This document shows, piece after piece, positions 8,064 to 16,812 of a stretch of DNA of 64,000 nt (positions are counted from its first letter, which is position 1; the number at the start of each line of letters is the position of its first letter). The notes under the pieces were generated by a model that was given only the letters and a program-made list of their open reading frames with translations, searched no databases and was not told where the DNA came from. Position numbers and translations under genes: made by a program. This DNA is from Phycisphaerae bacterium (GTDB lineage Bacteria > Planctomycetota > Phycisphaerae > UBA1845). The stretch covers positions 310,001-374,000 of the forward strand of contig JAJDDY010000087.1 in the NCBI GenBank assembly GCA_029260075.1, read 5' to 3'.

Positions 8064-8423
8064 TTACGACTTGGCTGTTTCGGTGGTCTGGTCGTCGGTG
8101 ATGATCTTAATCACGGACGATTTCAGGAAGGTCATTTTTGTATTCGTGGTTTCGTCGACTTTGAGGACGACTTCGTTGGCCTTGACGGCATGAACGATGC
8201 CGATAACGCCTCCGGCGGTTTGCACGCGATCGTTCTTCGACATGCGCGCATACATCTCGTCGCGCTCGCGCTTCTCGCGTTTCTTTTGGCTTCGGCTGGA
8301 CAGAAGCATGAAGGCGATCATGGCGAACATGAGCGCGGGAAGCATGGCCCCACCAAATCCAGGGCCCGCGGGCTTGGAGCCGGTTTGGGCCAGCAGTAAC
8401 ATCACCGAGAATCCGTTCATCAT
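8064..8423 (-). CDS. yajC: Preprotein translocase subunit YajC
   Basis: A 119-aa protein with one membrane helix (about residues 24-42, GGAMLPALMFAMIAFMLLSS) followed by a basic cytoplasmic segment (RSQKKREKRERDEMYARM) and the YajC core VQTAGGVIGIVHAVKANEVVLKVDE. YajC associates with SecDF in the inner membrane and assists Sec export. It lies 15 nt downstream of tgt, the classic bacterial tgt-yajC arrangement. secD/secF do not follow here. Confidence 0.93.
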   Translation of the reverse strand: MMNGFSVMLLLAQTGSKPAGPGFGGAMLPALMFAMIAFMLLSSRSQKKREKRERDEMYARMSKNDRVQTAGGVIGIVHAVKANEVVLKVDETTNTKMTFLKSSVIKIITDDQTTETAKS

Positions 8424-8438
8424 TCGTCTTCCTCTAAA

Positions 8439-9542
8439 TCAGCCACCGTTGGTGGCAATTGGGTATTCGTCCGCAATTGTCGCCAATTTCCCGCTAGGAA
8501 TCAATTCGCGAATTCGCGACATAAATCGCTGGTAGAACCGGAGGTTGTGAATTGATGTGAGCGTCGGCCCCAGCATCTCCCCCGCTTTGAACAGGTGGCG
8601 GATGTATCCGCGACTGAATCCGACGCAAGCCTCGCAATCGCAGCCGGGTTCGATCGGCTGGTCATCAATCCGGTGACATTCATTTCGCATCCGCACGATT
8701 CCGCACGCCGTAAACGCATGGCTGTTGCGGCCATTCCGGGTCGGTAGCACGCAATCGAACATATCCACCCCGGCCTGCACGGCCGCGAGGATGTCCCTGG
8801 GCATGCCCACGCCCATCAGATATCGCGGTCGATCGACGGGCAGGTGTTCTGCTACCGGACCCAACACAGCCACCATTTCCTCGTGCGACTCGCCGACGGA
8901 CAGGCCGCCGATGGCGTACCCGTCGAAACCGATCGCCACCAGAGATTCGGCGCATCGCTGACGCTCGTTCAGGTCCAAACCGCCCTGGACAATTCCGAAT
9001 AGCGCCTGATCGTCACGGGCGTGCGCCTCCTTGCACTGCTCCGCCCACGAAATCGTCCGGTCCACAGCCGTCCGCATCGACTCGGCATCACACGGAAGCG
9101 CCGGGCATTGGTCGAGCACCATGATCACGTCCGCACCGAGCAAGTTCTGAACGTTTGTGGCTGTCTTCGGGTCGAACCAAAGCACCGATCCATCCAAGTG
9201 CGAACGAAACTCGACGCCCTTGTCGGTGATGCGATTGATCTCCGCAAGCGAGAACACCTGATAGCCGCCGCTGTCCGTGAGAATCGGTCCATCCCACGCC
9301 ATGAAACGATGAAGCCCGCCCAACGAAGCAACGACCTCGGCGGTGGGGCGAAGCTGGAGGTGGTAGGTGTTGGCGAGAATCATGCGGGAACCGGTGGCAA
9401 CGAGCTGCGCCGGCGTGATCCCTTTCACGGACCCCGCAGTTCCCACGGGCATGAACGAGGGCGTCTCAACGCATCCGCTGCGCGTGGCCAACGTGCCGCG
9501 CCGCGCACGCCCGTCAGTATCCGTTACCGCGAAGGAGAGCAT
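8439..9542 (-). CDS. tgt: tRNA-guanine(34) transglycosylase
   Basis: A 367-aa enzyme that exchanges guanine for preQ1 at position 34 of GUN-anticodon tRNAs (queuosine pathway). Motifs: LTDSGGYQVFSL near residue 89 (active-site Asp), FGIVQGG, GVGMPRDIL, then MFDCVLPTRNGRNSHAF with the nucleophilic Asp near 263. The zinc site is CDCEAC plus a His about 25 residues on (IHN). The ATG at 9542 begins MLSFAVTDTDG as in the family; an upstream ATG at 9605 would add 21 residues and overlap the preceding gene by 11 nt. Confidence 0.95.
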   Translation of the reverse strand: MLSFAVTDTDGRARRGTLATRSGCVETPSFMPVGTAGSVKGITPAQLVATGSRMILANTYHLQLRPTAEVVASLGGLHRFMAWDGPILTDSGGYQVFSLAEINRITDKGVEFRSHLDGSVLWFDPKTATNVQNLLGADVIMVLDQCPALPCDAESMRTAVDRTISWAEQCKEAHARDDQALFGIVQGGLDLNERQRCAESLVAIGFDGYAIGGLSVGESHEEMVAVLGPVAEHLPVDRPRYLMGVGMPRDILAAVQAGVDMFDCVLPTRNGRNSHAFTACGIVRMRNECHRIDDQPIEPGCDCEACVGFSRGYIRHLFKAGEMLGPTLTSIHNLRFYQRFMSRIRELIPSGKLATIADEYPIATNGG

Positions 9543-9594
9543 GTTCCCGCGATTCGAAAGAGGCGTGACGTGGACCGAGCGCGGGAGTGAACCA

Positions 9595-10164
9595 TTACGC
9601 CGCACCGGCGAAGAGCTTGGCTAATTCGGGTTGAACAGTTTGGAGCACCTGGCAGTCACAGTAGACGCCGTGGCGAATGAAGAGCAGCTTCGCATCGCGA
9701 GCGTGCGACGGGCCGGCTGCGGAGAGAATCTTGTCGGTATCCGAAAAGTCACCTTGGCAGCGAACCGTCGGCGCTTTGCCCAGCGATGCGGCGAGCTGGT
9801 CGAAAAACTTGGCGCCGGCCAGGCGACCGAAGATGGACGCCTCCTGATCGGAGATGTCCTCGCATCGCGGCAGTTTCAAGAACGCATCGACAGTTTCGTC
9901 AGGCGTGAGCTCCAGCCAAATGAACCCCGCAAGTCGCGACTCGCGGAATTCCGCAGGGATGGCTTGAACCAAGCGGTGATATCGTTCCTCGGGAAGCAAG
10001 ACCGCGAAACCGGACCATTGAAACACGACGCAAGGACGATCCCACCGGTCGCTCATGCCGGCGGACACGGTGATGTCGACGAATCTCGGAGCGAGCATCG
10101 TCGTCAATTCTTTGGCCAATGAATGATCATGTTGACGCAGTTCCATCGCGCGGCCACTGTCCAT
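9595..10164 (-). CDS. Unrecognised 189-aa protein upstream of tgt
   Basis: A soluble acidic protein with no signal or membrane segment. I do not recognise a family. It contains DRWDRPCVVFQWSGFAVLLPEERYHRLV and a C-terminal half with RHGVYCDCQVLQ. Position directly upstream of tgt on the same strand suggests one transcript (tgt starts 53 nt past its end with the start chosen here). Alternative starts are ATG at 10146 and ATG at 10098. The balanced composition and long frame support coding. Confidence 0.7.
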   Translation of the reverse strand: MDSGRAMELRQHDHSLAKELTTMLAPRFVDITVSAGMSDRWDRPCVVFQWSGFAVLLPEERYHRLVQAIPAEFRESRLAGFIWLELTPDETVDAFLKLPRCEDISDQEASIFGRLAGAKFFDQLAASLGKAPTVRCQGDFSDTDKILSAAGPSHARDAKLLFIRHGVYCDCQVLQTVQPELAKLFAGAA

Positions 10165-10463
10165 TTTCGAGCGGATATGTCAAGTTTCGTACCGGGTGGA
10201 TTCGGCCAGAATTTTCGGGAACGCCGGTCGAACAGCGGGAAAGCGCGGCCAATTTGTTGTGCAGTGTGGTATATTGGTCTCGGAAGTAGGTGCGAGAAAG
10301 GATTCACGCACCAGCGATTTACCCACCAGCAGTATTACGCACCGGTAGTATTACGCACCGGAAGCGAGAGGATTCACGTACCAGCCGCATGACGCTGCCG
10401 TGGATCACGGGCTGGTCGCCGGCGCCACATTTGTCCAACAGACTGGTACGGGAGCCGACACCG
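10165..10463 (+). repeat. Repeat-filled spacer before the glycosyltransferase gene
   Basis: Contains an intact AGGA-loop hairpin at 10289-10312 (stem GGTGCG/CGCACC), a short tandem of TTACGCACCGG units near 10336-10360, a degenerate hairpin at 10359-10382, and a diverged GGATCACGGGCTGG hairpin near 10401. The downstream reading frame stays open through this region, but the encoded residues are those of the repeats. Confidence 0.75.
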
Positions 10464-12110
10464 TTGAGCGATTACGAACCGGCACAAACACGTCAAACCA
10501 CGCCCATCGGCGACCGACTCGAGGGCGAGCCTGATTCGCGCAGCGTGTCACAAGATTTATCGGTCCTACCCCATCCGGTCGGCCGACGCTCGTCGGGGCG
10601 GGGCGTAGTCTATCTTGCCGTTGCTTGCGCGCTCGGCATGCTCGTCTTGGGTTGCTGGAGCAGCTATCACGCCGAACAACGCGGCGATCAATACCAACTC
10701 ATCAATCTCGGGCAAACCGTGTGGAACGGCGGGCGGATGTACGTGGATTGTTGGGAGAACAAACCGCCGGGTATCGCTTGGCTTAGCGCACTTGGAATTG
10801 CGGTCGGTGGCGGCCACACCGTGGGGGCGTGGGTGATGCCCGGGCTGGTGTTGGCGATGAGCCTCGTCGTGACGGGTTGGGCGGTGGGCAAGTCGCTCGG
10901 TCGCACAGCCGCGTGTGTCACCGTAGTCATCGCGTCGACGGTGTTGACGTTGCGCCACTATGACGGCGTATCCGTCAACCCGGACAGCTACTCGGCGGCG
11001 TTCGAACTGGCGGGGCTTTCGCTTTGGATTGTCGCGATCGGGGCGGGTCGCGCACGCCGCGTCTTCGGCTTGGGTGTGGCTGCCGGGCTGTGTTGGGCGA
11101 TGGCTGCATGCGTGAAGCAAACCGGGGTGTTCGCTCCGTTTTCGGTTGGATTGGTATCGGTAGTCGTTATTGCGGTGTGGCGGGAGCGGCGTATTCGTTG
11201 GGCGGGCGTGCTCGCTTCGAGCACGTTCGGGTTCGCGCTGGGCGTTGGTTTGGTCGCGTGGGTTTTGCAGATGCGCGGCACGCTCGAGCCGGCGTGGATG
11301 GCCATCGTGACGTTTAACTTCAATCAGATGAGCAGCGACTCGTTGGCTTCGCTTGTTCGATGTCTTCCGCGCGTTCAGTCGAAACTCGAAGCCGTGCAAC
11401 TCCCGATCGTTTTGGGGTTAATCGGACTGATCGCTACGCTCGCTGACCGCAACGCCCGACGTGTGTCGCGACCGGTTGTCTGGGGACTCGCTCTTCTGCT
11501 GGTCTTGCAAATCGGCGGGGCGGTGCTCGGTCCGAGTCGGTCGATGCGGTATTGGCAGGGAACGTTTCCGAGCATCTTGTGGTTAGCGGCGCTCGGTACG
11601 TATCGGATCGAGATGGCGTTTGGGCAACTGCAGCGCGAATCGCGGGTGACGCTGTCCGTGCTGTGCGTGACGCTACTCGTGTTGCTGGGCGGTCCGCTTG
11701 CTGAGCAACAACTGCACGGCCTCGCTCGTTCATTCGGTAATTATGACAAGCAGGTGACACAGGCCGATCGCCTTGCGGCCATGGGAACACAGTTGCAAGA
11801 CGTCGTTCCTGAGGGTGAGGCCATCTATGTCTGGGCGTACGACACAGGCGTCTACCTGTTCGCCGAGCGAAGCAGTGCGTGCCGATTCACCTATCCCCGG
11901 TCGGACGAACAAATGAGCGAAATCCTTACCACACTTGAGGCCGGTACCCCCTTCGCCATCCTAATTCCCAAACGAGGCCCGACCGAGTTCGACGCATGGT
12001 GCGACGAAACGTGTATCGCGCGACGTGCCACGTCCATGGCACAGTACAAAGAGTCCGAACCTATCGACCGATACCGGGTTTGGGTACGCAATACGAAACT
12101 ACTGCCTTGA
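10464..12110 (+). CDS. Polytopic membrane glycosyltransferase, GT39/ArnT-like
   Basis: About 548 aa with roughly ten hydrophobic helices. After the first helix comes GDQYQLINLGQTVWNGGRMYVDCWENKPPGIAW, which matches the periplasmic-loop signature of the dolichyl-phosphate mannosyltransferase/ArnT (GT-C) class, where an acidic pair near the start of loop 1 is catalytic and 'NKPP' is common. These enzymes move a sugar from a lipid-phosphate carrier to a membrane or envelope acceptor. The C-terminal about 110 residues form a soluble domain (FAERSSACRFTYPRSDEQ). The start is uncertain: the frame is open from 10290, but the first about 55 codons are repeats. TTG at 10464 has GGGAG about 9 nt upstream. 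Confidence 0.75.
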   Translation: MSDYEPAQTRQTTPIGDRLEGEPDSRSVSQDLSVLPHPVGRRSSGRGVVYLAVACALGMLVLGCWSSYHAEQRGDQYQLINLGQTVWNGGRMYVDCWENKPPGIAWLSALGIAVGGGHTVGAWVMPGLVLAMSLVVTGWAVGKSLGRTAACVTVVIASTVLTLRHYDGVSVNPDSYSAAFELAGLSLWIVAIGAGRARRVFGLGVAAGLCWAMAACVKQTGVFAPFSVGLVSVVVIAVWRERRIRWAGVLASSTFGFALGVGLVAWVLQMRGTLEPAWMAIVTFNFNQMSSDSLASLVRCLPRVQSKLEAVQLPIVLGLIGLIATLADRNARRVSRPVVWGLALLLVLQIGGAVLGPSRSMRYWQGTFPSILWLAALGTYRIEMAFGQLQRESRVTLSVLCVTLLVLLGGPLAEQQLHGLARSFGNYDKQVTQADRLAAMGTQLQDVVPEGEAIYVWAYDTGVYLFAERSSACRFTYPRSDEQMSEILTTLEAGTPFAILIPKRGPTEFDAWCDETCIARRATSMAQYKESEPIDRYRVWVRNTKLLP

Positions 12111-12292
12111 GGCGTGAAGAATCAAGACGGCGAAGCCATCACGGTGCGATGACATCACCGCTGGTGCGTGAATCCTTTCTCGCACCCCCCACCGTCGGAG
12201 ATTCCTTCTTGACGGAGGGACGAGATAGGAATCACGTCCCGGCAGTGATAGGCATCAACCCCCAGCAGAGACGATGTCGCAATTGGCCTCGC
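12111..12292. repeat. Convergent spacer with two AGGA-loop hairpins of different stem sequence
   Basis: One hairpin on the minus strand at 12163-12186 has stem GGTGCG/CGCACC with inner pair GAA/TTC. The other at 12217-12240 has stem GGGACG/CGTCCC with inner pair GAT/ATC. Both keep the AGGA loop. They lie between the ends of the glycosyltransferase and truA genes. Confidence 0.8.
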
Positions 12293-13099
12293 CTACGCAT
12301 CCACCGGCGCGTTCTCACCGGTCGATTCACCGCGTGGTCGGCGAAGCAAATGCTGCGGGTAGCGGACCCATTGCATCGTCAGGCCTCTCGCGGGGAGGGC
12401 GGGGCCTGCTTGTGTGCGGTCGCATGATCGCAACACTTCGGCAACGTGGTCGGGTTTCCATCGGCCGACGCCGACGTCCACGAGCGTGCCGGTCATGTTG
12501 CGAACCTGGCGGTACATGAACCCCGTACCTTCCACGTCGATGCGCACTTCGTCGAGGTGTTGCTCCACTTCACAGCGGATCACCCGGCGCACGGTCGACA
12601 CGCGACCGTGTCCTGCCGACGCCATGGATGCGAAATCCATCTCGCCCACGAAGTGACGGGCGCCGGCCTGCATCGCGGCCACGTCGAGCGGGCGCCAGAT
12701 GTGGTGCGTGTATCGGTCGGTCATATTTTCAACCGGGCGGTTGGTGCTGGCGTGAATGCGGTATCGATAGAGCTTGCTCGACGCGCTGCGTCGGGCGTGG
12801 AACTCGGGCTGAACTTCGCGAAGCGTGACGATGGAAAGGTCGCGGTCGAGGCGAGAACCGATCGCATGCCGCATCCGATACGGCTCCATGGTGCAGGTGG
12901 TGATGAAGTGACTAACGTGACCTGCGGCGTGAACCCCGGCGTCGGTGCGTCCGCACCCCTCAAGCACAACGGGATGGCGAACGACGCGCTGGACCGCAGC
13001 CTGCAACACAAGCTGGACGGTGCGGAACGTCCCCTGCCGCTGCCAGCCGTGAAAGTCCGTGCCGTCGAAGGCCAACTTCATGTAGATCGTCCGCGCCAT
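12293..13099 (-). CDS. truA: tRNA pseudouridine(38-40) synthase TruA
   Basis: A 268-aa enzyme that isomerises uridine to pseudouridine at positions 38-40 of the tRNA anticodon arm. It opens with KLAFDGTDFHGWQRQ, the family's N-terminal motif. The catalytic Asp is in GCGRTDAGVHA (about residues 47-57). Later motifs include KLYRYRIH and GTGFMYRQVRNMTGTLVDVG. Length is normal. It appears monocistronic. Confidence 0.95.
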   Translation of the reverse strand: MARTIYMKLAFDGTDFHGWQRQGTFRTVQLVLQAAVQRVVRHPVVLEGCGRTDAGVHAAGHVSHFITTCTMEPYRMRHAIGSRLDRDLSIVTLREVQPEFHARRSASSKLYRYRIHASTNRPVENMTDRYTHHIWRPLDVAAMQAGARHFVGEMDFASMASAGHGRVSTVRRVIRCEVEQHLDEVRIDVEGTGFMYRQVRNMTGTLVDVGVGRWKPDHVAEVLRSCDRTQAGPALPARGLTMQWVRYPQHLLRRPRGESTGENAPVDA

Positions 13100-13424
13100 G
13101 CGGGCGATCGTATTCGCTGACCGGTCGGGTGAATAGGGGCGCGCACTCGGCGCGGCGCAAGCGGGTGCATGACACTTTTGGCGTCTTGCGAATCATCGAA
13201 CCTGTGCGCAATTCAGTCTGCGCCGTAGCTCTTGTCAGAGCCCCGAGCGCAAGCGAGCGGGTCCCAGCACGCTTGATTGACCGCCCAAGACCCGGCGCTG
13301 GCGCTTAGGGCTCTGAAAGCTACCCGCCGATTGTGTCACGCACCCGGTGCAAGCGGCAATGGATCACCGGCTGGAAGCCGGTGCCACACCCGAATGTCAG
13401 CCGCATCAAATGCGCGACGCCTTG
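13100..13424. repeat. Spacer with the second 170-bp repeat and an ACCGGCT hairpin
   Basis: Holds copy 2 of the 170-bp repeat (13164-13339, minus orientation) and an intact ACCGGCT-GGA-AGCCGGT hairpin at 13366-13382 within the usual TGGATC...TGCCACAC context. No gene is seen. Confidence 0.75.
13164..13339 (-). repeat. Dispersed repeat of about 170 bp, copy 2
   Basis: Inverted relative to the copy at 5250-5418. Differences are scattered substitutions plus an extra GCGCCA-type insertion in the middle. It begins (minus strand) GTGACACAATCGGCGGG and ends CATGCACC, the same ends as copy 1, so the boundaries are defined. Confidence 0.8.
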
Positions 13425-14210
13425 TCAGGCGACGAGTTCTTCCGAGAGCGATCCGGCGAAGCGCTGGCGCAGTCGTTGGAGGATTTCCTTGTGGATTTGG
13501 CTGACGCGCGATTCCGAAAGATCGAGCACGGTGCCGATCTCGGCCATGGTCATGCCTTCGTAGTAGTAGAGCATGAGGACGAGGCGTTCTTCGCGCGCCA
13601 AGCCGGTGGCGAGGTGGTCGGCCAAGAGGGTTCGCGATACCTTCAATGCTGGGTCTTCAGAGCGCGGGTCGCGGATGTCCCACGTGTGCGACGAACCGTC
13701 AGCCTGTCGCTGACCACCCGGTTCCATTGCGCTGAAGTGTACTTCCTTACCCAGTTGCGAAAGTCGGGAAAGGTAGTCGAAGCGGTCCATGGACATATCG
13801 AGTCGCTTGGCCAGTTCCGGGTGGGACGGTAGGAGTTCGTTGTTGGCGCCGAGCGCTTCGCGGGCCAGCATGCGTTTCTTTTCGAACGTTCGAACCGTTC
13901 GGCTTTGCGGATCGAGACTTCGAAGCCAGTCCATCACGGCGCCGGCGATGCGCTGCTGGCAAAATGTTTCGAACTTGGCCAAGCGTTCCGGGTCGTACGC
14001 CTCAACGGCTTCGATCAATCCGTCGAACGCGGCGCTGCAAATCTCATCGTACGAAATCTGGGCGGGGAGCTTGCGCGACAGACGGGCGGCGTGGGCATGG
14101 ACGAGTTGGCTGTAATGTACGACAAGCTCGTTGCGCAACTCGACGGCTCGCGTTCGAAGGTACTTGGTCCACATCGCGTCGATCGGCTGGGGTTTCTTCG
14201 TTCGTGCCAT
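13425..14210 (-). CDS. RNA polymerase sigma factor, FliA/WhiG (sigma-28) type
   Basis: A 261-aa group 3 sigma factor. Region 2 spans about 28-100 (ISYDEICSAAFDGLIEAVEAYDP, then AGAVMDWLRSLD). Region 3 covers about 105-180 (HPELAKRLDMSMDRF). Region 4 is about 200-255 with the helix-turn-helix MTMAEIGTVLDLSESRVSQIHKEI. In other bacteria this class drives flagellar or sporulation genes. No flagellar gene is present in the window, so the regulon is unknown. Upstream (14290-14510) is a strikingly AT-rich control region shared with divergent pdxJ. Confidence 0.92.
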   Translation of the reverse strand: MARTKKPQPIDAMWTKYLRTRAVELRNELVVHYSQLVHAHAARLSRKLPAQISYDEICSAAFDGLIEAVEAYDPERLAKFETFCQQRIAGAVMDWLRSLDPQSRTVRTFEKKRMLAREALGANNELLPSHPELAKRLDMSMDRFDYLSRLSQLGKEVHFSAMEPGGQRQADGSSHTWDIRDPRSEDPALKVSRTLLADHLATGLAREERLVLMLYYYEGMTMAEIGTVLDLSESRVSQIHKEILQRLRQRFAGSLSEELVA

Positions 14211-14565
14211 TCAAGTAGCTCCCAAGCTGCGGGCTCATTTGCCCTTCGGGTTTCATCGTCACCGGAAGGCCGACCGAAGACTCGGTAAGCCGCCCTGACT
14301 TCTCACGCCCCCGCTATAGTAATATAGCTAGTTTAGGGTATTTAGGAAGTATCGGAATGGGCCATAATTTACAACCAGTAAAAATTGGCGATTTATTCAT
14401 CGCGAACAGTCCGGGAATAGATTTTTTATAGGACGTCGAATTGGTTATTATAGAATCGACGACCCAGACGAGCATGTTCCGGTTGAATCGACCTGTCGTT
14501 GAGATACGATGGCGACCTCGTGTCAGCCAATCGTGGGACACGCCAATAGCATAGGATTTCAAGCC
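14211..14565. promoter_or_regulatory. AT-rich divergent control region between the sigma factor gene and pdxJ
   Basis: From about 14315 to 14460 the base composition is far more AT-rich than the surrounding GC-rich DNA. It contains TATA-like words on both strands, including TATAAT on the minus strand at 14447-14452 and TATATT near 14330. The divergent genes make it a shared promoter region. The 82-codon minus frame over it has no recognisable features and is not called. Confidence 0.55.
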
Positions 14566-15306
14566 ATGGCCTTACTCGGCGTTAACGTTGATCATGTGGC
14601 TACGGTTCGTCAGGCTCGGCGGACGGATGAGCCCGATCCGGTTTGGGGGGCGGTTGAGGCCCAACTCGGGGGGGCTGACTGCATCACATTTCACCTCCGC
14701 GAGGACCGGCGACACGTGAACGATCGCGACGCCCGGGCTCTTCGCGAGACGGTCAACGTCAAGCTGAACATGGAGATGGCTGCCACTGACGAAATTGTGG
14801 CCATCGCCTGCGATCTGCACCCGGAACAATGCACGCTGGTACCCGAACGCCGCGAGGAGTTGACGACCGAGGGCGGGCTGGACGTGGTTCGCCATAGGGA
14901 TCGCATCGCGAGCGCTGTCGGCCGGTTGAAGGAAGCGGGCATCTCCGTCAGCGCGTTCATCGAACCGCTGAGCGATCAGCTCGAAGCTTCGGCGGCGGTT
15001 GGGTTTGAAGGCGTGGAGTTGTGGACGGGGGCTTATGCCCATGCGAGGACGGACGCTGCGCGTGCCGAGTCGCTATCCTCGCTTGCGGAAGCCATCGAAA
15101 CCGGATCTGGGTTGGGTCTGACGGTGCTAGGCGGGCACGGACTAACCTATCGCAACATCGCACCCATCGCGGCGCTGGGCGGTTTCAGTGAATTCAACAT
15201 CGGACACTCCATTGTGGCGCGATCGATTTTCGTGGGCATGCGTGAGGCTGTCCGCGAGATGAAACGGTTGCTGGACCAACATGCCCCTAAGCTCGACCGA
15301 GCTTGA
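14566..15306 (+). CDS. pdxJ: Pyridoxine 5'-phosphate synthase
   Basis: A 246-aa TIM-barrel enzyme that joins 1-deoxyxylulose 5-phosphate and 3-amino-2-oxopropyl phosphate in vitamin B6 synthesis. It starts with the invariant LGVNVDHVATVRQARR. GGADCITFHLREDRRHVND and the C-terminal phosphate-binding region GGHGLTYRN..NIGHSIVARS are also diagnostic. The ATG at 14566 matches the family start; the frame upstream to 14509 adds unrelated residues. No pdxA neighbour is seen. Confidence 0.96.
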   Translation: MALLGVNVDHVATVRQARRTDEPDPVWGAVEAQLGGADCITFHLREDRRHVNDRDARALRETVNVKLNMEMAATDEIVAIACDLHPEQCTLVPERREELTTEGGLDVVRHRDRIASAVGRLKEAGISVSAFIEPLSDQLEASAAVGFEGVELWTGAYAHARTDAARAESLSSLAEAIETGSGLGLTVLGGHGLTYRNIAPIAALGGFSEFNIGHSIVARSIFVGMREAVREMKRLLDQHAPKLDRA

Positions 15307-15399
15307 CGGCGCGTCATGTCGCGAAGGTGGCTGGTCCACCCAGGTGCCGACGGGGTGCGCCCCGTTACTGGAAGCGTGTTTAAGAAGGGGTGCTTCGAA

Positions 15400-15468
15400 C
15401 CGATCCGCGACTGTCAGGGAGCGGTTGTCGCACTTGAAACCGGACCGCTTCCTCACGGTCGCGGCTCT
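15400..15468. repeat. Nested palindromic element after pdxJ
   Basis: Left arm CCGATCCGCGACTGTCAGG and right arm CCTCACGGTCGCGGCTCT are near reverse complements separated by about 25 nt. It is the same family as elements at 19881, 43136, 58495 and 61858, each downstream of a stop codon. It could act as a terminator or mRNA-stabilising structure, by inference. Confidence 0.75.
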
Positions 15469-15657
15469 GAAAGAGACTTCCTAGACGCATTCTTAAAGGT
15501 CAATCGCTCATGGATCACCGGCTGGAAGCCGGTGCCACACATGCTGTGTCATGAATCTACGCCTTGTCCCAAAACTCCCGGCATGCTGTGTCGTGAATCC
15601 TTTCTCGACACTTTCGACCGCGGCCACACGTGCTTGACAAAATGCTCGCGGCGCCCC

Positions 15658-15738
15658 GGGTGGCCCATCTCTTCAGAGGTGGGGGAGTCGAATCCGGCGG
15701 CGATTCGACTCCCCCACGGCTAAAGCCATGGGCCACCC
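15658..15738. repeat. Perfect two-level inverted repeat
   Basis: Outer arms GGGTGGCCCAT (15658-15668) and ATGGGCCACCC (15728-15738) are exact reverse complements. Inner arms GGGGGAGTCGAATC (15681-15694) and GATTCGACTCCCCC (15702-15715) are also exact, around CGGCGGC. A right half of the same unit occurs at 26930-26966 and smaller pieces at about 21609 and 35780. Confidence 0.85.
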
Positions 15739-15897
15739 AAGAATGGAAAAACTCTCTTGGGAACGGCGCAAGTTTGATACTCCGGTATGTCGACCGCGAG
15801 CGTTGGTGGTATGATGCGCACGGTGGCGGCGACGCTTATCGCGTTGCCGATTTCACTTGACCGAAACTATCGCACCGATGACATGGAGGTTTGACGG

Positions 15898-16812
15898 GTG
15901 ACAACGACCGAGCCGGGCGAGGTGACAGTTCGCGGGTTGATGACCGCGCTGGTCACGCCTTTTCGTAACGGCGAAATAGACTGGCCAAGCCTGCGCATGT
16001 TGGTTCAGCGACAGATCGAAGGCGGCGCGGATTGGCTTGTGCCGCTGGGGACTACGGGCGAGTCGCCTACGCTGTCGAACGCGGAGCGCGAGAAGGTGCT
16101 CGACGCTGTGCTTGAAGCAGCCGGTGATCGACGACCGGTTATGGCTGGTACCGGGTCGAACAATACGGCTGAGACGGTCGAGCGAACCAAGCACGCGGCG
16201 AAGGCTGGTGCGCAGGCGGCGCTCGTGGTGATGCCGTGTTACAACCGACCCACACCGGAAGGGCTGTACCGTCACTTCGCGAAGGTGGCGGAATCGGTCG
16301 AGCTACCAATCGTTCTCTACAATGTCCCGGTTCGAACCGGGGTCGACATTGACAACGAGACGGTGGCCCGCTTGCGCCGGTCGTGCCCGAACATCGTGGC
16401 CATCAAAGACGCCACGGGCGGGGTCGATCGCATTACTGATCTGCAACATCGATGTGACATGGCCGTATTGAGCGGCGACGATGTGTTGACGTGGCCGATG
16501 ATGGCGATGGGCGCGGTCGGGGTGATCAGCGTTTTGGCTAACCTCTGCCCATCGCGCATGAAGATGCTTGTCAGTGCTGCGGCTCGGGGCGACATGGAGC
16601 AAGCGCTGGGCTTCCATCGCAGGCTCGACGATCTCGCATCGGGCATCGCCGAGTTCGGCCCCAATCCGCTGCCGGTCAAGACGGCGATGGCGATTGCCGG
16701 GCTGATCAAAGAGGAGTTCCGTCTACCGCTATGTCCGCTCGATCAGCAGGCTCGCGACGGCATCAGCGCCGTCCTGCGCCGACACGAGATCATGGAAACG
16801 ACGCCGGCATGA
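15898..16812 (+). CDS. dapA: 4-hydroxy-tetrahydrodipicolinate synthase
   Basis: A 304-aa class I aldolase of the NAL/DHDPS family. It condenses pyruvate with aspartate semialdehyde in lysine and diaminopimelate synthesis. Motifs: GTTGESPTLS (about 50-59), catalytic Tyr in VLYNVPVRTG (about 140) and Schiff-base Lys in NIVAIKDATGG (about 168). The start is GTG with TGGAGGT about 8 nt upstream. The gene overlaps the following membrane-protein gene by 4 nt (ATGA). Related sugar-acid aldolases share the fold, but the GTTGE and YNVP motifs fit DapA. Confidence 0.93.
   Translation: MTTTEPGEVTVRGLMTALVTPFRNGEIDWPSLRMLVQRQIEGGADWLVPLGTTGESPTLSNAEREKVLDAVLEAAGDRRPVMAGTGSNNTAETVERTKHAAKAGAQAALVVMPCYNRPTPEGLYRHFAKVAESVELPIVLYNVPVRTGVDIDNETVARLRRSCPNIVAIKDATGGVDRITDLQHRCDMAVLSGDDVLTWPMMAMGAVGVISVLANLCPSRMKMLVSAAARGDMEQALGFHRRLDDLASGIAEFGPNPLPVKTAMAIAGLIKEEFRLPLCPLDQQARDGISAVLRRHEIMETTPA

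Larger units (their letters stand above)
15307..15897. repeat. Repeat island between pdxJ and dapA
   Basis: In order: a nested palindrome (15400-15468), an ACCGGCT hairpin (15517-15533), an AGGA-loop hairpin on the minus strand (15588-15611, stem GTGTCG/CGACAC), and a long inverted repeat (15658-15738). No gene is supported. Confidence 0.8.

Noticed and set aside
10290-10463. N-terminal extension of the glycosyltransferase
   Set aside because: The extra codons are AGGA-hairpin and ACCGGCT-type repeats, which also occur in non-coding spacers; the membrane protein proper begins later.
14314-14562. 82-codon minus-strand frame in the AT-rich region
   Set aside because: It covers the control region between divergent genes, has no ribosome site and no recognisable domain.
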